Part shown: positions 56,021 through 64,000 of the stretch, piece after piece
Position numbering within the stretch: the stretch's first letter is position 1
Layout of the letters: each line of letters opens with the position of its first letter
Source of the DNA: Rhodoblastus acidophilus
GTDB lineage: Bacteria > Pseudomonadota > Alphaproteobacteria > Rhizobiales > Beijerinckiaceae
Assembly (NCBI RefSeq): GCF_025961575.1
Contig: NZ_JAOQNX010000019.1
Coordinates: 1-64,000, forward strand
Length of the DNA stretch: 64,000 nucleotides
Reading direction: 5' to 3'
Translations under genes and position numbers: made by a program
The notes under the pieces: generated by a model
Told to the model about the DNA's origin: nothing
Databases searched by the model: none
The model's input: only the letters and a program-made list of their open reading frames with translations

Positions 56021-56266
56021 ATGTCCACCAATGTCGTCAGGCTGAACGGCGAAAGCTTTCCTGGGCCGGAGCCCGTCGAGGACGTGATCGACACGCTGAC
56101 CCGCTGGCTCGAGAACGCCAAGGCCGGACGTCTGCGCCAGGCTGCGCTGGTGGGCGTCGAGGCGGACGGGACCACCGTGCTCGCCTGGTCCGGCGGCCAT
56201 CGCGACCTCGTCGGCTCCCTCGACTATGCGAAATATTGCATGCTGCGGGACTGGGACAACCACTGA
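56021..56266 (+). CDS. Small protein of unknown function (81 aa)
   Basis: I do not recognise it. The start MSTNVVRLNGESFPGPEPVE has a good AGGAG eight bases upstream. The sequence looks soluble and folded, with a helix (VIDTLTRWLENAKAGRLRQA) followed by a strand-like ALVGVEADGTTVLAWSG and a C-terminal YAKYCMLRDW containing one cysteine. There is no signal peptide or membrane segment. Small proteins of this type, beginning with a VVRLNG/VVSL motif, are frequent in alphaproteobacteria and unstudied. It is convergent with nnrS. Confidence 0.65.
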   Translation: MSTNVVRLNGESFPGPEPVEDVIDTLTRWLENAKAGRLRQAALVGVEADGTTVLAWSGGHRDLVGSLDYAKYCMLRDWDNH

Positions 56267-56327
56267 CCGCAGGCCGCGCCTCTCGCGAACGCAAGCCCGG
56301 ACATCCAAGGGATCTCCGGGCAAAATT

Positions 56328-57509
56328 TTATAAGCGCGGCCGCACCAGCGCGCTGGCGTAAGCCGCGACAAAGCCGCCAAACGCCGCGAGCCACGCAAAA
56401 GCCGCGACATGCAGCAGGACGAAGGCGTGTTCCGGCGCCAACGCCGCCGCGATCCGCGCCAAAACCGCCAGCAGCACCGCCCCGTAGATCGCCTGGGTCG
56501 CCCGCCCCGCATGCAGCGGCCGCCCCGTATGCCCCAGACTGGCGCGCGTCATGATCGCCAGCGTCATGCCGCCGATCGCCCCCACGCCCCAGGCGTGCAG
56601 CCCCGCGCTGAGCGGAATCGCGCTGGTCCAAGCGGCCAGCCCGTTCAGCACAAACCCCACGGGCACAAACACAAAGGCGACGTGCAGGATGGCGACCAGC
56701 GCCTCCGCCCCCGTGCGCTCGCCCGCCCAGCGCGCCAGACGCCCGAAATTCAGCAGGCCGGCGACGATCATCGCCACCCCGACCAGCCGATGATCAGGCG
56801 CAACCACCCACCCAGCAAGCGCCGGCACCGAAACGCCCAGACACACCGCATCAAAGCGCGAAAAGGTTTTGGGCAGCCGCCCCGCCCCCAACCGCCCAAC
56901 AAAAGTGTGGGTAAAACTCGGGATCACGCGCCCGCCGATCAGCATCACCAGGGCGATCAGCGCGGCGACGCCGAACCGGCGGCCATAGTTGGCGCTCCCC
57001 AAAAAATGCGCCTCGACATGGAAAGCGACATTCGCCGCCGCCAGCAGCCCGACAAACACCAGCACCTTCAGATTCTTGGTGTTGCCGCTGGCGACGATCT
57101 CGCGCCCGATCACGGCGCAGACGGTCAACAAAAACGCGCAGTCGACCAAAGCGGCGGCCAGCCACCCAATCGCCCCCGACAGCAGCAGCGCGGCCCGCCC
57201 AGCACACCACAACAGCGCCAACAAAGCGAGCGGCCGGCCCTGGATCGGCAGCCGCCCGGTCCAGTTGGGCACGGCGGTGAGCAAAAACCCGGTGACGACG
57301 GCGGCGCCATAGCCAAAAACGGTTTCATGGGCGTGCCAATCCATCGGCGGCATAGCCGTGGTCAGGGTCAGCTCGCCGAAATATTGCGGCAGCCAAAGCA
57401 TCACGGCCACCGCGGCCCAAAAGGCGCCGGCGAGGAAAAAGGGGCGGAACCCCATGCTGAAGAGGGCGGGCCCCTCGTAACGACGGCGCTTCGGCGCGGA
57501 TTCGGACAT
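56328..57509 (-). CDS. nnrS: NnrS family haem-copper membrane protein
   Basis: NnrS relieves nitric-oxide stress in denitrifiers; it is a 12-helix haem protein. The conserved PPMDWHAHETVFGYGAAVVT motif (about residue 55-75), further histidines in SFTHTFVGRLG and HAWGVGAIGGMTLAIMTRAS, and LGHTGRPL are all recognisable. I start it at MSESAPKRRR (393 residues), since upstream in-frame codons cover the regulator's promoter and gene. The NnrR-type box at 57568-57581 is about 65 bases upstream, a good activating distance. It is divergent from the Crp/Fnr gene. Confidence 0.93.
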   Translation of the reverse strand: MSESAPKRRRYEGPALFSMGFRPFFLAGAFWAAVAVMLWLPQYFGELTLTTAMPPMDWHAHETVFGYGAAVVTGFLLTAVPNWTGRLPIQGRPLALLALLWCAGRAALLLSGAIGWLAAALVDCAFLLTVCAVIGREIVASGNTKNLKVLVFVGLLAAANVAFHVEAHFLGSANYGRRFGVAALIALVMLIGGRVIPSFTHTFVGRLGAGRLPKTFSRFDAVCLGVSVPALAGWVVAPDHRLVGVAMIVAGLLNFGRLARWAGERTGAEALVAILHVAFVFVPVGFVLNGLAAWTSAIPLSAGLHAWGVGAIGGMTLAIMTRASLGHTGRPLHAGRATQAIYGAVLLAVLARIAAALAPEHAFVLLHVAAFAWLAAFGGFVAAYASALVRPRL

Positions 57510-57567
57510 GAACGGCTCCCTTGGTGATGGGCGTGTCCTCTGATAAACCCTCGCCAAAGAACCAAGT

Positions 57568-57581
57568 TTGCGCGCCGACAA
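57568..57581. promoter_or_regulatory. Possible NnrR/Dnr-type operator between nnrS and its regulator
   Basis: TTGCGCGCCGACAA is a TTG-N8-CAA box whose left half, TTGCGCG, is identical to that of the norE site at 36919-36932. For nnrS it sits at an activating distance; for the regulator it overlaps the likely start of transcription, which suggests autorepression. Confidence 0.5.
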
Positions 57582-57600
57582 ACAGACGCCGGGAGGAAGA

Positions 57601-58302
57601 ATGCCGCATCTCGACCGTTCGCTGATCGCTGAGGCCCCGGCTTTTTCCGGGCTCGACGGCGCGGCGCTCGACGACATCCTCGCCCACGCCCAGTCTTTCC
57701 GCATTCCCAAGGGTGAGGTCGCCTTCCGCCAGGGCGAGCCGGCCGAAAAATTCTTCCTGCTGCTGCACGGACGGCTGCGCGTGACCCGGCTCAACCCGCA
57801 GGGCCAGCAGATGGTGGTCCGCTTCGTCAATCCCGACGACATGTTCGGCGTCGCCATGGCGATCCAGTGCGACATCTATCCCGGCACCGCCACGGCGGCG
57901 GTCGATTCGCTCGCCCTGTCCTGGCCGAATTCGCTGTGGGCCGGCATGATCGCCCGCTATCCCGCGCTCGCCGTCAACGCCATGCGGGCGCTGGGCGCGC
58001 GCTTGCAGGATTCCCAGCAGCGCATCCTCGACCTGTCCACGCAAAAGGTGGAGCAGCGCATCGCCGGCGCGGTGCTGCAACTCGCCCACCAGGCGGGCCG
58101 CCCGTCCGAAGAGGGCGTAAAGATCGACTTCCCGCTGTCGCGCCAGGATCTTGCGGAGATGACGGCCTCGACCTTGCACACGGTGAGCCGCACGCTCAGC
58201 GCCTGGGAGGCGTTCGGCCTGGTCGAATGCGGCCGCCAGCGCCTCACAGTGCGCAATGAGGAAGGTTTGCAGGCCATCGCCAAGGGCGTCGAGAGCGAAT
58301 AA
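57601..58302 (+). CDS. Crp/Fnr-family regulator, NnrR/Dnr-like
   Basis: Transcription factor with an N-terminal cyclic-nucleotide-binding-type domain (about 10-130) and a C-terminal winged helix (about 155-225). It lacks the N-terminal Cys cluster of FNR (the only sensor-domain Cys is in IQCDIYPG), so it does not sense oxygen by an Fe-S cluster; NO sensing by haem, as in Dnr/NnrR, is inferred. The recognition helix TLHTVSRTLSAWE keeps the SR of this family but has His in place of FNR's Glu. The start MPHLDRSL at 57601 has GGGAGGA upstream. Divergent from nnrS, it is the probable regulator of the nor and nnrS genes. Confidence 0.88.
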   Translation: MPHLDRSLIAEAPAFSGLDGAALDDILAHAQSFRIPKGEVAFRQGEPAEKFFLLLHGRLRVTRLNPQGQQMVVRFVNPDDMFGVAMAIQCDIYPGTATAAVDSLALSWPNSLWAGMIARYPALAVNAMRALGARLQDSQQRILDLSTQKVEQRIAGAVLQLAHQAGRPSEEGVKIDFPLSRQDLAEMTASTLHTVSRTLSAWEAFGLVECGRQRLTVRNEEGLQAIAKGVESE

Positions 58303-58367
58303 GCGGCGAAAGTAATGTCGCAATTCCAGGTGAAAACGCGCAAAACACAAGATTTTGTTCCTGTTTT

Positions 58368-58383
58368 GTTTTCACGTGAAACA
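58368..58383. other. Putative parS (ParB-binding) site 2
   Basis: GTTTTCACGTGAAACA is the reverse complement of the site at 12282-12297 and matches 14 of 16 bases of the parS consensus. The identical block extends to 22 bases (58364-58385). Sharing it across 46 kb in AT-rich non-coding DNA is hard to explain by chance. Confidence 0.75.
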
Positions 58384-58833
58384 TCTCGGTTGCCTGAACG
58401 ACCGTGAAACCCTGTTTTAATTAGAAAAAAAGCCGCTCGAGCTAACGCGCGCCCAACCGGCGCCAAACGCCCTCACCGGCACATCTCGTACACAACCGCC
58501 CGCGTGCATGCGCAAGAATCGAACGGTTTTTGCACCGTTTCGCGCAGAAATTTCACGGAATCAGCAGCTATTTCACGGAAAAAAACGCCCCACCACAACC
58601 CAACAGGCGAGATTCGGCGCAAACATTTGTCGTCAACAGCGGTCGCCGGGGAAAGGGCCGAACTGGCCTGACCTCTGCGTGAGGCGCAACGCGACATCGG
58701 GATTTTCCGCCCTCCAGCGCGAGGAAGCGCTCAAGCGCGTTTCGCCACGGTGATCCGCGCGACCTTGCGTGTGTTTCCGGATCATTCCGGACTATTTCTT
58801 GCGTTGCCGCCAGCAGAAAACCGTTCTGCAATT

Positions 58834-58856
58834 CGCAATAAGCGCGGCTTATTGCG
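58834..58856. promoter_or_regulatory. 23-base perfect palindrome upstream of katG
   Basis: CGCAATAAGC (58834-58843), the spacer GCG, and GCTTATTGCG (58847-58856) form a perfect inverted repeat about 95 bases before katG. It has operator symmetry, but the binding protein is not known. Confidence 0.5.
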
Positions 58857-58864
58857 GCGATAAG

Positions 58865-58895
58865 ATCAATATATTTTTCTAAAACTATATTCGAT
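58865..58895 (+). promoter_or_regulatory. Likely OxyR operator of katG
   Basis: AATATA (58868-58873) and TATATT (58886-58891) form an inverted repeat in a strongly AT-rich segment, extended to ATC...CGAT on the flanks with one base of asymmetry. The spacing and AT character suit a LysR-type OxyR site 55-85 bases before the katG ATG. oxyR lies directly downstream of katG. Confidence 0.5.
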
Positions 58896-58928
58896 TGCTA
58901 ATCCTTGGCCGTCATTTCCTCAAAATGA

Positions 58929-61175
<2,247 letters not shown>

Positions 61176-61185
61176 CGACATGATG

Positions 61186-61217
61186 GGCCGGGGCGCAGGG
61201 TTGCCGCCGCCCCGGCC
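61186..61217 (+). terminator. GC-rich hairpin between katG and oxyR
   Basis: GGCCGGGGCG and CGCCCCGGCC form a 10-base perfect stem with a 12-base loop. No T-run follows, so it may stall or partly terminate transcription between katG and oxyR. Confidence 0.55.
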
Positions 61218-61261
61218 GTTCTCCCGTTCGCGGGGCCGCAATTTGACCTAAGGAAATGGCA

Positions 61262-62143
61262 ATGAATATCCGCGATCTCGAATATCTCGTCGCGCTCGCC
61301 GACAAGAGAAATTTCAGCCTCGCGGCGAATGTCTGCAATGTCAGCCAGCCGGCCTTGAGCCTGCAGATCAAGAAGCTCGAAGATTTTCTCGGCGTCGTGC
61401 TGTTTGAACGGACCCCCAAATGCGTGACGCCGACTGAGGACGCCGCTTTCATCATCGCCAATGCGCGGCTGATTTTGGAAAAAACCGCCGAGATCAGGCG
61501 ATATGCGCATGAAATTACGCGCGGGGAGCGCCCCCGGCTGATCACGCTTGGCGTGATTCCGACCATTGCCCCCTATTACCTGCCAAGCTTCTTCGAAAGC
61601 ATCGCCCGCTTTGACGCGCAGGCCAATATCCGGTGGCAGATTCTCGAGGACAAGACGGATGCGCTCATCGCCAAACTGGACAGGGGGGCGATCGACGCCG
61701 CCATTCTGGTCGTTCCCAGCGCGGCGACGCTCGAACACGAGCATCGGCTGCTGTTCGAGGAGGACCTCTATCTCGCCGTCCAGAGCAAGCGCGCCCTGGC
61801 CTGCGCCGAGGCGATTCATCCCGGCGAGATCGAGGACGACGATTGGCTGCTTCTCGACGAGGGGCACTGCCTCAACATTCCGATCATCGAAGCGTGCAAC
61901 AAGGCCGGGGTCGGCGTTGACCGCAACAGTTTCCGGGCGACCAGCCTGGAGACGTTGCGTCACATGGTCGCTCATAATTCGGGCGTCACGCTGATCCCGG
62001 AAATGGCGCGTCGCGACAACGACGGCGTCGCCTATATCCCGATCAAGTCCCCGCAAGGCTACAAACGCGCCATCAGTTTGGTTTGGCGTCGCAACGGCCT
62101 TCATGCGCAGCTGATCGGCGACATTGCGGCGCATCTGGCCTGA
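61262..62143 (+). CDS. oxyR: Hydrogen peroxide-responsive regulator OxyR
   Basis: LysR-family activator switched on by a disulfide. The winged helix opens MNIRDLEYLVALADKRNFSL and continues NVCNVSQPALSLQIKKLED. In the effector domain the sensing cysteines are in EGHCLNIPIIEAC: the two are nine residues apart, as Cys199 and Cys208 in E. coli. Length 293 is normal. The AAGGA lies seven bases before the ATG at 61262, so I prefer it to the ATG two codons earlier. Immediate downstream neighbour of katG, its target. Confidence 0.93.
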   Translation: MNIRDLEYLVALADKRNFSLAANVCNVSQPALSLQIKKLEDFLGVVLFERTPKCVTPTEDAAFIIANARLILEKTAEIRRYAHEITRGERPRLITLGVIPTIAPYYLPSFFESIARFDAQANIRWQILEDKTDALIAKLDRGAIDAAILVVPSAATLEHEHRLLFEEDLYLAVQSKRALACAEAIHPGEIEDDDWLLLDEGHCLNIPIIEACNKAGVGVDRNSFRATSLETLRHMVAHNSGVTLIPEMARRDNDGVAYIPIKSPQGYKRAISLVWRRNGLHAQLIGDIAAHLA

Positions 62144-62282
62144 ACATTGATGGCCGGCGCATGCGTAGGATCAGCGCGTGGCCGCGACCATCGCCAGTTC
62201 CGCCTGCGGAGCAAGCCGGTTGGAGATGCGAGTCGAAAGAGCGAGGCGCCGCCGGTTCGCGTGAAGACAATGCGTCAAAACA

Positions 62283-62315
62283 AGAGCGCGTTCGGGCGTT
62301 CACCGAACGCGCTCT
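62283..62315 (-). terminator. Likely terminator of napBC
   Basis: AGAGCGCGTTCGG and CCGAACGCGCTCT form a 13-base perfect stem with a 7-base loop. On the minus strand it is followed by TGTTTTG and lies about 70 bases after the napC stop. Confidence 0.75.
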
Positions 62316-62386
62316 GAGGCGAAACCGGCGAGAGACGCGGGTCGGCGGCCTCTAAACCGAGGTGGAGCGCCGTCGCCTGTCCGTCC

Positions 62387-63079
62387 TCACTTCGCCGCCG
62401 GCGCCGGCGCCTTCGCCTCCAGCCCCTTCAGATAGGCCGCGACGCCCTCCCCCTTGCCGGCGAGTTCGTCTTCCAGCACCTGATAGGCCTCGGCCGCATG
62501 GTCCGGCAGGGTGTGGGCGATGCCCTTGTGGCAGTCGATACAGGTTTTGCCCGCGGCAAAACCCGCCTTGTGGGTCGCCGCCGCCGCCTTGGTCTGCACG
62601 CCATAATCCATGTGCTCGAAATTGTGGCAGTTGCGGCATTCGCGGCTGTCCGTGGATTTCAACCGCCGCCATTCGTTCAGCGCCATGGCGAGCCGATGCG
62701 CGGCGAATTTTTCCGGCGTGTCCACCGTGCCCAAAATCTTGCCGGGGACTTCGTGGAAGGTCGCCTCGATCTTGCGCTTCACCTTCCACACCCATTCGTG
62801 CGGCACGTGGCAATCCGGGCAGGTCGCGCGCACGCCGGAGCGATTGGCGTCATGGATCGTGCCGCGCCGCTCCTCAAAAACGTTGTCCTTCATCTCATGG
62901 CAGGAAATACAAAAGGTCTCGCTGCTGGTGACGTCGAGCGCGGTGTTGAATCCGCCCCAGAACACGATGCCGGCGGCGAAACAGACCAGCGCAATGGCGC
63001 CCAGCGACCAGCGCGCGTTCGGCGACCAGAACCAGGCCCAGGCGCGGGCGAGCCGTCCGCTCTCCTTGATCTCGGTCAT
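62387..63079 (-). CDS. napC: NapC/NirT-family tetrahaem cytochrome c
   Basis: Membrane-anchored quinol dehydrogenase that passes electrons to a periplasmic reductase, in the Nap system nitrate reductase NapAB. A helix at about 28-48 anchors it. Four haem motifs are present: CISCH, CPDCH, CRNCH and CIDCH, with HEMKDNV and the MDYGVQTK segment typical of NapC. The C-terminus ends in an Ala/Pro stretch. The 230-residue length is normal. It overlaps napB by four bases. napA is not in the window. Confidence 0.92.
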   Translation of the reverse strand: MTEIKESGRLARAWAWFWSPNARWSLGAIALVCFAAGIVFWGGFNTALDVTSSETFCISCHEMKDNVFEERRGTIHDANRSGVRATCPDCHVPHEWVWKVKRKIEATFHEVPGKILGTVDTPEKFAAHRLAMALNEWRRLKSTDSRECRNCHNFEHMDYGVQTKAAAATHKAGFAAGKTCIDCHKGIAHTLPDHAAEAYQVLEDELAGKGEGVAAYLKGLEAKAPAPAAK

Positions 63080-63429
63080 GACTTGCCTCCCGGAAGCGGC
63101 TTGGCGTCGGGCGCCGGCGTATGGCACTGCGTGCAGAAGCCGCGCGTCGGCAGGATTTTGTCGAGGCGCTCGCCGTTGCGATGGACGTAATGCGAATCGG
63201 AGACCGCCTTGGCCCCCGCCATTTCATTGGCCGGCGGCTGGTGACAGGTCAGGCAGTCGTTGCGATCGCGGGTGATCTTGTGGTCGGCGGTGGTGTGCGG
63301 AACCAGCGGCGGCGTGGGCTCCGCAGGGGCCGCAGCCTCCGAGCCGTCCGCGGCGGCGGCGGGAAGCGAGAACAGAAGGAGAGCGGCGGCGGCCGCCCGA
63401 ACGAAATTGGATTTGAAATTCACAGACAT
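63076..63429 (-). CDS. napB: Periplasmic nitrate reductase dihaem cytochrome NapB
   Basis: Small periplasmic dihaem cytochrome c that receives electrons from NapC and passes them to NapA. A signal peptide ends near SLPAAAA-D. Haem motifs CLTCH and CTQCH are separated by about 40 residues; histidines before them (VPHTTADH, DSHYVHRNG) are the expected axial ligands. Length 117 is slightly short for NapB (usually about 130-160). It is the first gene of this pair, and no napA, napD or other nap gene precedes it. Confidence 0.85.
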   Translation of the reverse strand: MSVNFKSNFVRAAAAALLLFSLPAAAADGSEAAAPAEPTPPLVPHTTADHKITRDRNDCLTCHQPPANEMAGAKAVSDSHYVHRNGERLDKILPTRGFCTQCHTPAPDAKPLPGGKS

Positions 63430-63575
63430 ACACCCCTCCCCGCGCAGGACGCGAGCGAGTCAGGGCTAAGGCGCAGCTATGGCCAAATGAAGGCTCGCCC
63501 GGCGCCTGCGACGAATTGACTCAGCGCCAATGCTCAAGCCATACACGACGGCCCCATTTCGAAAAGGATGTTTGG

Positions 63576-63824
63576 ATGCTCAAGCCCAGTTCAGGATTGA
63601 AGATCGGCGTCGCCCTGCTCGTGGCGCTCGCCTTCACCGCTCCGGCCTCGGCGAATTTGAGACAGCAGCGCGACCAGATGCGTCAGCGCACGGACGATTG
63701 CGAACGCGACGCACGGCGCCTGTGCCATGCGCATATCCCCAATGTCGACGCGATCACGGCCTGCATGCAGCGCCACGTCAAGCAGCTCTCGCCGGCCTGC
63801 CGCAGGCATTTCCACCACCACTGA
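63576..63824 (+). CDS. Small secreted Cys-rich protein
   Basis: 82 residues with a signal peptide (MLKPSSGLKIGVALLVALAF, cleavage near PASA-N). The mature part CERDARRLCHAHIPNVDAIT and ACMQRHVKQLSPACRRHF has four cysteines in the CX6C...CX11C-like order of GLG1/cysteine-rich repeats (C..D...LC..V......C......LS..C). These are small disulfide-stabilised domains. The His-rich tail HFHHH may bind metal. Function unknown. It converges with the SCO-type gene. Confidence 0.65.
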   Translation: MLKPSSGLKIGVALLVALAFTAPASANLRQQRDQMRQRTDDCERDARRLCHAHIPNVDAITACMQRHVKQLSPACRRHFHHH

Positions 63825-63830
63825 TCGTGG

Positions 63831-64000
63831 TCAACGCGGCATGTGGGCGACGAAATCCTTGGGATCGACCTGCATGTCGGGCTTCTGCATCACCATTTCG
63901 CCGCCCTCGTCCAGCAGGGTCAGGATGGCGGAATGGTCGAAACCGCCCTCCCCGTTGGCCTTGTAGCGCACCCCCAACACCGCCGCGAGATCGCGCACCG
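63831..64000 (-). CDS. SCO1/SenC family protein, C-terminal part
   Basis: The gene runs off the right edge; only the last 56 codons are visible. The C-terminus RDLAAVLGVRYKANGEGGFD followed by HSAILTLLDEGGEMVMQ matches SCO family proteins, which deliver copper to cytochrome oxidase or act as thiol reductants; the conserved histidine is in FDHSA. The CxxxC motif would be upstream, outside the window. Translation frame and stop (TGA at 63831) are clear. Confidence 0.7.
   Translation of the reverse strand, partial: VRDLAAVLGVRYKANGEGGFDHSAILTLLDEGGEMVMQKPDMQVDPKDFVAHMPR

Overview
The window is high-GC alphaproteobacterial DNA, most likely from the order Hyphomicrobiales (Rhizobiales). Support comes from EipB/DUF1849, the lptF-lptG-lptD-surA-pdxA-rsmA run, the rpsI/rplM pair, and the short palindromic intergenic repeats common in that order. 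A pyruvate:ferredoxin oxidoreductase, an Rnf complex, denitrification genes and NapB/NapC point to a facultative anaerobe such as a nitrogen-fixing or phototrophic member. The genus is a guess.

Layout. 0-8.6 kb: chemotaxis receptor, scpA/scpB, NUDIX hydrolase, MFS exporter, rpmG, ybaK and a GGDEF-EAL protein. 8.6-12.5 kb: an unrecognised 814-residue protein between two gene-poor stretches; the second stretch holds a parS-like site. 12.5-23.3 kb: glycerophosphodiester phosphodiesterase, RidA-like, EipB, a second GGDEF-EAL protein, an acyl-CoA carboxylase beta subunit, a GT-C type glycosyltransferase, holB-tmk and a photolyase. 23.5-31.2 kb: a tightly overlapping outer-membrane biogenesis operon (lptF, lptG, lptD, surA-like, pdxA, rsmA). 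31.4-36.8 kb: rpsI, rplM, a PaaI-type thioesterase, an MsbA-like ABC exporter, an RMD1-family protein, a small exported protein and SixA.

36.9-58.3 kb is an anaerobic electron-transfer island. A norEFCBQD nitric oxide reductase operon (+) faces a 12.5 kb minus-strand operon, nifJ-rnfC-D-G-E-A-(Cys-rich membrane protein)-(ferredoxin:NADP reductase-like)-apbE-rnfB. The nifJ product is an enlarged pyruvate:ferredoxin oxidoreductase with its own C-terminal ferredoxin domain. nnrS and a divergent Crp/Fnr (NnrR-like) regulator follow. TTG-N8-CAA sites lie before norE and between nnrS and the regulator, suggesting NO-responsive control.

58.3-64 kb: a second gene-poor stretch carries another parS-like site sharing 22 identical bases, in inverted orientation, with the first. 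It is followed by an exported catalase-peroxidase with an OxyR-like operator, oxyR, a napBC pair without napA, a small Cys-rich secreted protein and the end of an SCO-family gene. No tRNA, rRNA, CRISPR array, insertion sequence or prophage was seen. Several intergenic regions, including both junctions inside the nor operon, carry short palindromic repeats.
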